In this document: in pieces, positions 31,655 through 36,615 of the stretch
How the letters are laid out: each line of letters starts with the position of its first letter
Position numbering within the stretch: position 1 is the first letter of the stretch
From: H17-190 sp034435615
Lineage (GTDB): Bacteria > Chloroflexota > Dehalococcoidia > SM23-28-2 > HRBIN24
Direction: 5' to 3'
Assembly (NCBI GenBank): GCA_034435615.1
Contig: DAOTWZ010000011.1
Span: 1-36,615, forward strand
DNA length: 36,615 bases
Notes under the pieces: model-generated
Seen by the model: only the letters and a program-made list of their open reading frames with translations
Told to the model about the DNA's origin: nothing
Databases searched by the model: none
Position numbers and translations under genes: made by a program

Positions 31655-32197
31655 TCAGGTCTCGGCGTGGGCCTTGGTGGCGCTCTTCTTGGCCGGGCTG
31701 AGGATCATGTTCATATACTGCCCCTCCATCACCGGCTCCCGGTCCACCACGGCCACGTCCCGCAGGGCCTCTCGCACGCGGTCCAGCACCTCCCGTCCTC
31801 GTTCCGGGTGGGCCATCTCCCGCCCGCGGCGGAAGCGGACCGCTACCTTGACCTTGTCGCCGTCCTGGAGGAGGCGCTCCATGGTCCGCACCTTGAACTC
31901 CAGGTCGTGCCGACCGATGTTGGGGCGCAGCCTCACCTCATGCAGGACGGCGCCCTTGTGGTGCTTGCGGGACTCCCGCTCCTTCTTTTCCTGCTGGTAC
32001 TTCCACTTACCGTAGTCCAGTATGCGACAGACCGGCGGGTTAGCGCTAGGGTCTACCTCTACCAGGTCCAGACCCAGCTCCCGCGCCATGGCCAGCGCCC
32101 TCTGGGTGGGCGTGACGCCCTGGTTCTTCCCCTCATGGTCTATCAGTAAGACTTCTCGGCTCCGGATGCGCTCGTTGATACGGAGCTCGCGCTTTAT
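31655..32197 (-). CDS. infC: Translation initiation factor IF-3, AUA start
   Basis: 180 aa. It keeps free 30S subunits apart and proofreads the start codon. N-domain: KRELRINERIRSREVLLIDHEG and GVTPTQRALAMARELGLDLVEVDP; linker: CRILDYGKWKYQQEKKERE; C-domain: EVRLRPNIGRHDLEFKV and VKVAVRFRGRE-like text ending MNMILSPAK. The N-domain lies upstream of the first ATG in this frame (32089). Between the in-frame stop TGA and the conserved KRELRINE, no ATG, GTG, TTG or CTG exists. The one plausible start is ATA (32197-32195), with AAGGGGGG nine bases upstream. infC commonly uses rare AUU/AUC/AUA starts for self-repression by IF-3. Confidence 0.94.
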   Translation of the reverse strand: MKRELRINERIRSREVLLIDHEGKNQGVTPTQRALAMARELGLDLVEVDPSANPPVCRILDYGKWKYQQEKKERESRKHHKGAVLHEVRLRPNIGRHDLEFKVRTMERLLQDGDKVKVAVRFRRGREMAHPERGREVLDRVREALRDVAVVDREPVMEGQYMNMILSPAKKSATKAHAET

Positions 32198-32235
32198 GAC
32201 CTGTGTCCCCCCTTCTCGTCAGATTATCGGCCCCG

Positions 32236-32264
32236 ACTATAGCACACGTCTCTTGCCCTGGCAA
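32236..32264 (-). promoter_or_regulatory. Promoter of infC-rpmI-rplT
   Basis: TTGCCA (32264-32259), a 17-bp spacer and TATAGT (32241-32236). Transcription would start near 32229, leaving a leader of about 32 nt before the AUA start. A small CTTGCC/GGCAAG dyad overlaps the -35. Confidence 0.65.
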
Positions 32265-32265
32265 G

Positions 32266-32787
32266 CTACCGCAGCAGCAGTAGGGACTGCCCCTGCTCCA
32301 CCCGCTGGCCCCGGCCCACGTAGACTTCCCTGATCGTGCCGCTGTAGCGGGCCCGCAGCTCGTTGTTCATCTTCATGGACTCGATGACCAGGAGGACATC
32401 GCCCTCTTGGACGGCCTGACCAGCGGCCACGTAGACCTCGCTGACGATGCCGCTCATGGGCGCCAGCACCAGCCAGCCGGCCGCCGTGGACTGCCATCCC
32501 TCCTCGTCCCGCACCGGCGCCGTCGGCCGGCCAGCGCGGGCGGACTGCACCAGCACCGTGTAGCGGTGAGGGCCGATGACGATGTCGTAACCGCCCGGTC
32601 GCTCCTGGGCGAAGATCTCGGTGGGACGCTGGTCCAGCTCCAGGAGGTACAGAGAGTTGCCCAGAAGGGGCTCCAGCCGCACCTCGTACGTCTGGCCCTC
32701 CAGGGTGACCCTGACCCCCTCCGGAGCCTCCTCTACCTCTACCTCTTCGAGCCAGTTGCCGAGGCTAACTAGGTACTTCTCCGCCAA
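32266..32787 (-). CDS. Biotin carboxyl carrier protein (biotinyl domain)
   Basis: 173 aa. The C-terminal 70 residues form a biotinyl/lipoyl domain: VLAPMSGIVSEVYVAAGQAVQEGDVLLVIESMKM with biotinylated Lys139, then IREVYVGRGQRVEQGQSLLLL. Residues 1-85 are a beta-rich segment (YLVSLGNWLEEVEVEE, VTLEGQTYEVRLEP, HRYTVLVQ), joined by a Pro-rich linker. The layout resembles the carrier part of acyl-CoA (propionyl/acetyl) carboxylase alpha chains, split off as its own gene. Its ATG lies 19 nt inside the end of the biotin carboxylase gene, so the two are co-translated. The carboxyltransferase subunits are not in the window. Confidence 0.92.
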   Translation of the reverse strand: MAEKYLVSLGNWLEEVEVEEAPEGVRVTLEGQTYEVRLEPLLGNSLYLLELDQRPTEIFAQERPGGYDIVIGPHRYTVLVQSARAGRPTAPVRDEEGWQSTAAGWLVLAPMSGIVSEVYVAAGQAVQEGDVLLVIESMKMNNELRARYSGTIREVYVGRGQRVEQGQSLLLLR

Positions 32788-34301
32788 CTGTTCCGCTCCC
32801 TGACGCTCCAGGGGGCCTGTCCCAGCGCCTCCAGTCGGCCCCTGAGCCGCCAGCGGCTCTCGGGAGCGGCCACCGGCGCCGGCCGGGGCGCCCGCCGACG
32901 GCTGTGGGCCAGGAGGGCCGCCAGCAGCATGGCCGCCCGCTCCTCTCTCTGGCTGTCCCGCTGCGCCTGGAAGTGCTTCTCGACGAAGCCGGTGTCGAAC
33001 TTGCCCGCCACGAAGGCCGGCTCGTTCATCACCTGCATGTGGAAGGGAATGTTGGTGCTGACGCCAACGACTTTGAACTCGGCCAGAGCCCGCTTCATAC
33101 GGGTGATGGCCTGCTGCCGGTCGCGGCCCCAGGTGATGAGCTTGGCGATCAGAGGGTCATAGTAGGGGGCTACGTCCACCCCGGTATCCAGGGCGCTGTC
33201 CACCCGCACCCCTGGCCCGCCTGGCAGCCGGACGTAGTGCAGCGTCCCCGCCGAGGGCCGGAAGTTGCTGTAGGGGTCCTCGGCGTTGATGCGGCACTCT
33301 ATGGCCCAGCCCCTGAGCTGGACGTCGGCCTGGCAGTAGCCGAGGGGCTCGCCGGCCGCCACCAGTATCTGGTCCACCACCAGGTCCACCCCGGTCACCA
33401 GCTCCGTCACCGGGTGCTCCACCTGGAGGCGGGTGTTCATCTCCAGGAAGTAGAAGTTGCCCTGGCTGTCCAGCAGGAACTCCAGGGTGCCGGCGCTGTA
33501 ATAGCCCACATGGCGGGCGGCCAGGGTGGCCAGCTCTTGCAGGTATTCGCGGCGTCGCTGGTCCACGGCGGCAGAGGGGGCCTCCTCGATGAGCTTCTGG
33601 TGACGGCGCTGGATGGAGCATTCCCTCTCTCCCAGCACCACCACGTTGCCGTGCAGGTCGCCGATGACCTGCACCTCGATGTGGCGGACGGGCGAGAGGA
33701 GCTTCTCGATGTACAGGGTGTCATCGCCGAAGGCAGCGCCCGCCTCGCGGCGGGCCAGCTCAAGGGCGCTGGCCAGCTCCTCCGCCCTGGTAACGGTGCG
33801 CATGCCGCGGCCGCCGCCACCGGCCGCTGCCTTCACCAGCAGGGGGAAGCCTATCTCCCGCGCGGCGGCCAGCGCCTCCTCCGTGTCCCGTAGCTGACCG
33901 GTGCCCGGCACCACCGGCACGCCGGCCTCCCGCATCACCTGGCGGGCGCGCAGTTTGTCGCCCATGAGGCCGATGACCTCAGGCGACGGCCCCACGAAGG
34001 TTATGCCGTTGTCCTGACAGGCCTGGGCGAAGGCGGCGTTCTCCGCCAGGAAGCCATAGCCGGGGTGGATGGCGTCCACCCCCGCCTTCTTGGCTACCTC
34101 AATGATGCGGGGGATGTTCAGGTAGCTCTCCCGTGGCGGCGGAGGGCCGATGAGGTAGGCCTCGTCGGCCTGGCGCACGTGGAGGGCGGCGCGGTCCGCC
34201 TCCGAGTAGATGGCCACCGACTGGATGCCCAGGTCACGGCAGGCCCTGATCACTCTCAGGGCGATCTCGCCCCGGTTGGCCACTAGCAACTTTCTGAACA
34301 T
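32769..34301 (-). CDS. accC: Biotin carboxylase subunit (acetyl/acyl-CoA carboxylase)
   Basis: 510 aa. It carboxylates biotin on the carrier protein with ATP and bicarbonate. KLLVANRGEIALRVIRACRDLG opens the protein; then AIHPGYGFLAENAAFA, FVGPSPEVIGLMGDK, the ATP-grasp glycine loop LVKAAAGGGGRGMR, GECSIQRRHQK-type text, EAPSAAV, FLEMNTRLQVEHPVTE (catalytic Glu/Asn/Arg), INAEDP, and GVSTNIPF. The core ends near residue 445. An extra C-terminal Arg/Ala-rich tail of about 60 residues looks unstructured and overlaps the carrier gene. It could serve acetyl-CoA or propionyl-CoA carboxylase. ATG 34301 has AGGA upstream. Confidence 0.95.
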   Translation of the reverse strand: MFRKLLVANRGEIALRVIRACRDLGIQSVAIYSEADRAALHVRQADEAYLIGPPPPRESYLNIPRIIEVAKKAGVDAIHPGYGFLAENAAFAQACQDNGITFVGPSPEVIGLMGDKLRARQVMREAGVPVVPGTGQLRDTEEALAAAREIGFPLLVKAAAGGGGRGMRTVTRAEELASALELARREAGAAFGDDTLYIEKLLSPVRHIEVQVIGDLHGNVVVLGERECSIQRRHQKLIEEAPSAAVDQRRREYLQELATLAARHVGYYSAGTLEFLLDSQGNFYFLEMNTRLQVEHPVTELVTGVDLVVDQILVAAGEPLGYCQADVQLRGWAIECRINAEDPYSNFRPSAGTLHYVRLPGGPGVRVDSALDTGVDVAPYYDPLIAKLITWGRDRQQAITRMKRALAEFKVVGVSTNIPFHMQVMNEPAFVAGKFDTGFVEKHFQAQRDSQREERAAMLLAALLAHSRRRAPRPAPVAAPESRWRLRGRLEALGQAPWSVRERNSWRRST

Positions 34302-34366
34302 GGTCGTGCGTCCTGTTCCATCAGTTTGGGGCGCGCGCGGGCTATAGACAAGAGAGGAGCGCTAGC

Positions 34367-36133
34367 TCACTCGTCCGCCGGCGAGGGCGCCGTGCGCTCC
34401 GCCGCCTCCCGCGTCAGGCGGTCGACGATCTCATTGAGGGGGAGGGCTCCCAGGTCGCGCCCATTGCGCAGCCGCACTGCCGCCGTCTCCGCCGCCGCCT
34501 CGCGGTCGCCCACCACCAGCATGTAGGGCACCTTCTGGAGCTGGGCGTCCCGTATTTTGGCCTGCATCCGCTCCGGCCGCTCGTCCACCCCCACCCGGAG
34601 GCCCGCCTCCCGCAGACGGGCCGCCACCCTGCGGGCATACTCAAGGTGACGGTCCGCTATGGGGATGACCGTCGCCTGCACCGGGGCCAGCCAGAGAGGG
34701 AAGGCTCCTGCGTAGTGCTCTATGAGCACCCCCAGGAACCGCTCCAGCGAGCCCAGCATGGCCCGGTGCACCATATAAGGCCGGTGGTGGCGCCCGTCCT
34801 GGCCCACGTAGGTCATGTCGAACCGCTCCGGCAGGTTGAAGTCGAACTGAACCGTGGTGCACTGCCACTCCCGGCCCAGCGCGTCGATGAGCTTCACGTC
34901 GATCTTCGGCCCGTAGAAGACGGCGCCTCCCTCGTCCACCTGATAGGGGAGGCCCCGCTCCTGGATGGCCTCCCGCAGGACGGACTGGGCCATCTCCCAG
35001 TCCTCCTGGGAGCCGGCGTACTTGCCCTGGGCGTCCCGCGTGGAGAGGTAGACGTTGAACTCACGGAAGCCGAAGGCGTTCAGGAAGAGGAGCATGAAGT
35101 CCAGGCAGCCCTCCACTTCCTCCTTCACCTGGTCCAGGCGGCAGAAGATGTGGGCGTCGTCCTGGGTGAAGCCCCGCACCCGCAGCAGGCCGTGGAGCAC
35201 GCCGGAGCGCTCGTAGCGGTAGACCGTCCCCAGCTCCGCCAGGCGGATGGGCAGCTCCCGGTAGCTCCTGACCCGGGACTTGTAGATCTGGATGTGGAAG
35301 GGGCAGTTCATGGGCTTCAGGTAGTAGAGCTGCCCGTCTATGTCCATGGGGGAATACATGCTCTCGGCGTAGAAGTCCAGGTGGCCGCTGGTCTCCCACA
35401 GGGTGGCCCGGCCGATGTGGGGCGTGTAGACCAGCTCGTAGCCGTGGCGGTAATGCTCCTGCCGCCACAGGTCTTCGATGATGGCGCGGACGCGTGCGCC
35501 CTTGGGGTGCCAGTAGACGAGGCCCGGCCCGAACTCCTCGTGGAAGCTGAAGAGGTCCAGCTCCCGACCGAGACGGCGGTGGTCGCGCCGCTGGGCCTCC
35601 TCCAGTCGGCGCAGGTAGGCCTCCAGCTCCTCTTTCGTCTCGAAGAGGGCGCCGTAGATGCGCTGGAGCATGGGCTTGCGTTCGTCCCCCCGCCAGTAGG
35701 CGCCGGCCACCGAGAGGAGCTTGAACTCCGGCACCTGGCGCGTCCGCTCCACGTGGGGCCCCTGGCAGAGGTCCACGAACTCGCCATGGCGGTAGAGGCT
35801 CACCGTGTCCCCTTCCAGCTCCTCGATGAGCTCCAGCTTGTAGGGCTGGTCAGCGAAGAGACGGCGCGCCTCCTCCTTGCTCACCTCCTCGTGCAGGAAG
35901 GGGACATCGGAGGTGATGCGCTCCCGCATCAGCTCTTCGATGCGGGGCAAGTCCTCAGGGGTGAGGGGACGGGGCAGGTCGAAGTCGTAGTAGAAGCCAG
36001 TATCGATGGGCGGGCCGATGCCCAGCTTGGCGCCCGGGAAGAGCTTCAGCACCGCCTCGGCCATGATGTGGGCGGCCGAGTGGCGCATGCGGTGCAACCG
36101 CTCCTCTCTGGTCAGCTCCTCCAGCCTGGGCAT
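34367..36133 (-). CDS. thrS: Threonine--tRNA ligase lacking the TGS domain
   Basis: 588 aa from ATG 36133. The protein begins directly at the N2 editing domain: HRMRHSAAHIMAEAVLKLFPGAKLGIGPPIDTGFYYDFD and CQGPHV supply the editing-site His/Cys residues. The catalytic core has MNCPFH (zinc Cys), the YRYERSGVLHGLLRVRGFTQDDAHIF motif 2, GPKIDVKLIDALGREWQ, and MVHRAMLGSLERFLGVLIEHYAGAFPLWLAP (motif 3). The anticodon domain ends the chain. The N-terminal TGS domain of about 60 residues is missing, as in a minority of ThrS proteins. A TACAAT (36160-36155) just upstream fits a promoter and argues against the alternative start at 36202. Confidence 0.95.
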   Translation of the reverse strand: MPRLEELTREERLHRMRHSAAHIMAEAVLKLFPGAKLGIGPPIDTGFYYDFDLPRPLTPEDLPRIEELMRERITSDVPFLHEEVSKEEARRLFADQPYKLELIEELEGDTVSLYRHGEFVDLCQGPHVERTRQVPEFKLLSVAGAYWRGDERKPMLQRIYGALFETKEELEAYLRRLEEAQRRDHRRLGRELDLFSFHEEFGPGLVYWHPKGARVRAIIEDLWRQEHYRHGYELVYTPHIGRATLWETSGHLDFYAESMYSPMDIDGQLYYLKPMNCPFHIQIYKSRVRSYRELPIRLAELGTVYRYERSGVLHGLLRVRGFTQDDAHIFCRLDQVKEEVEGCLDFMLLFLNAFGFREFNVYLSTRDAQGKYAGSQEDWEMAQSVLREAIQERGLPYQVDEGGAVFYGPKIDVKLIDALGREWQCTTVQFDFNLPERFDMTYVGQDGRHHRPYMVHRAMLGSLERFLGVLIEHYAGAFPLWLAPVQATVIPIADRHLEYARRVAARLREAGLRVGVDERPERMQAKIRDAQLQKVPYMLVVGDREAAAETAAVRLRNGRDLGALPLNEIVDRLTREAAERTAPSPADE

Positions 36134-36185
36134 GCGCTTCCGCCCCGCGCCTCCATTGTAAGGCAGCGGCCAGCCGCTCTCCGCC

Positions 36186-36428
36186 TCAAGAGCGCTGACC
36201 ACCGCGGCGCTCCGGTCCGCCGTAGAGCCGCCGGAGCAGCCGTCGCTGCGCCTCGAAGAGGGCCAGCGCTACCAGCGCCAGCACCACCAGCACCGCCAGG
36301 AGCGCCCAGCGCCCCGTGGCAGCGGCGGCGACGCCGAAGAATATAGCCATGGCCAGCATCAGCAGAGGCGTCCCGCCCAGCCACAGGCGCATGAGCCTCA
36401 CCGCTGGCCCTTCCCTAGCCGGTGCCAT
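36186..36428 (-). CDS. Small two-helix membrane protein
   Basis: 80 aa from ATG 36428, or 68 aa from the internal ATG at residue 13. Two adjacent hydrophobic helices (about 18-38 and 41-58) are followed by a basic C-terminus rich in Arg (AQRRLLRRLYGGPERR). Charge distribution puts both ends in the cytosol. No family recognised. It lies 52 nt upstream of the thrS start on the same strand and could be co-transcribed with it. Confidence 0.6.
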   Translation of the reverse strand: MAPAREGPAVRLMRLWLGGTPLLMLAMAIFFGVAAAATGRWALLAVLVVLALVALALFEAQRRLLRRLYGGPERRGGQRS

Positions 36429-36454
36429 CGCTCACCCTCTTCCCGGGCGCTCGC

Positions 36455-36480
36455 CGCCCCGCCGTATCGCTGGCGGGGCG
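36455..36480. repeat. Stem-loop upstream of the small membrane gene
   Basis: Perfect 9-bp stem CGCCCCGCC / GGCGGGGCG around GTATCGCT. It lies between the tRNA-Val terminator and the start of the 36186-36428 gene. It may add to termination or be part of that gene's leader. Confidence 0.4.
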
Positions 36481-36497
36481 AGACGAGACAAGCAAAA

Positions 36498-36517
36498 GGC
36501 CAGGGCTGCCCCTGGCC
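36498..36517 (-). terminator. Terminator of tRNA-Val
   Basis: Stem GGCCAGGG / CCCTGGCC with a 4-nt loop. On the minus strand it is followed by TTTTGCTTG, an intrinsic-terminator layout, about 25 nt after the tRNA 3' end. Confidence 0.7.
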
Positions 36518-36541
36518 CGTCCCTCTGGCCACGCTTCAGGC

Positions 36542-36615
36542 TGGTGGGCGGTAGAGGACTCGAACCTCTGACCTCAGCGATGTCAACGCTGCGCTCTGCC
36601 CACTGAGCTAACCGC
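36542..36615 (-). tRNA. tRNA-Val(GAC), 5' end cut by the window edge
   Basis: On the minus strand the D arm is GCTC...GAGC, the anticodon arm CAGCG-TTGACAT-CGCTG with anticodon GAC (Val), and the T arm AGAGG-TTCGAGT-CCTCT. The 3' acceptor strand ACCGCCC is followed by discriminator A and an encoded CCA (ends at 36542). The 5' strand reads GCGGT at the window end, so the first two bases (expected GG) lie outside. Confidence 0.93.

Noticed and set aside
29651..32149. 832-codon open frame on the plus strand across pheT, rplT, rpmI and infC
   Set aside because: It overlaps four certain genes and shows no domain-like text.
1..36615. CRISPR array, toxin-antitoxin or phage-defence cluster
   Set aside because: No regularly spaced repeats and no recognisable defence genes; apart from the left 2 kb the window is housekeeping.

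Overview
This is a 36.6-kb, very GC-rich, gene-dense bacterial chromosome segment. Genes are tightly packed with many 4-nt to 19-nt overlaps, GTG and TTG starts are frequent, and almost all content is housekeeping. The gene set (F420-type LLM oxidoreductase, AroK-AroB fusion, RsfS, MltG, AccC with a separate biotin carrier, half-size TauE genes) and the lack of any recognisable signature of another phylum suggest a Chloroflexota-like bacterium, possibly Dehalococcoidia-related. That placement is inference and would need 16S rRNA or marker-protein comparison.

Layout. 1-2060: the end of an integrated element. A tyrosine integrase with a coupled 38-aa membrane peptide abuts a broken branched-chain amino-acid-type substrate-binding protein gene, and a small inverted repeat sits at the break. 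2039-8955: mixed genes: nitroreductase, rsfS, a divergent mnmA, two small membrane proteins, a DMT-family exporter, a crotonase-fold protein, tRNA-Ser(GGA), an LLM oxidoreductase and a tandem pair of half-length TauE/SafE transporters. 8952-15209 (minus strand): a DNA-processing block dprA-topA-xerC with overlapping ends, preceded by a CorC/CBS membrane protein and a stand-alone GlmU-type acetyltransferase domain. 15474-24366 (plus strand): alaS-ruvX-mltG, then a shikimate cluster aroE-(unknown membrane-anchored protein)-aroC-aroKB, then acylphosphatase. 24439-27296: a nitronate monooxygenase-like gene convergent with moeA and its coupled small gene (frameshifted here), and a stand-alone Lrp/AsnC ligand-binding domain. 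27433-30893: pheST. 30950-36428 (minus strand): infC-rpmI-rplT, a biotin carboxylase/biotin carrier pair, thrS lacking the TGS domain, and a small membrane protein. The window ends inside tRNA-Val(GAC).

How genes work together: translation dominates (alaS, pheST, thrS, infC-rpmI-rplT, mnmA, rsfS, two tRNAs). The shikimate genes supply four chorismate-pathway activities from three genes. dprA, topA, xerC and ruvX act on DNA topology and recombination. accC with its biotin carrier would form part of an acyl-CoA carboxylase.

Promoters of the sigma70 type are visible. Several have the -10 box so close to the start codon that the mRNA should be leaderless or nearly so (mnmA, dprA, alaS). The infC gene appears to start at AUA, and its operon mates rpmI and rplT start at UUG. 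I found no CRISPR array, defence island or clearly new multi-gene system. The most notable items are the integration junction, the AUA/UUG operon, the split TauE pair, the frameshifted moeA-coupled gene and the unknown gene in the shikimate cluster. No gene-free stretch exceeds 300 bases; the longest is 15210-15473, upstream of alaS.
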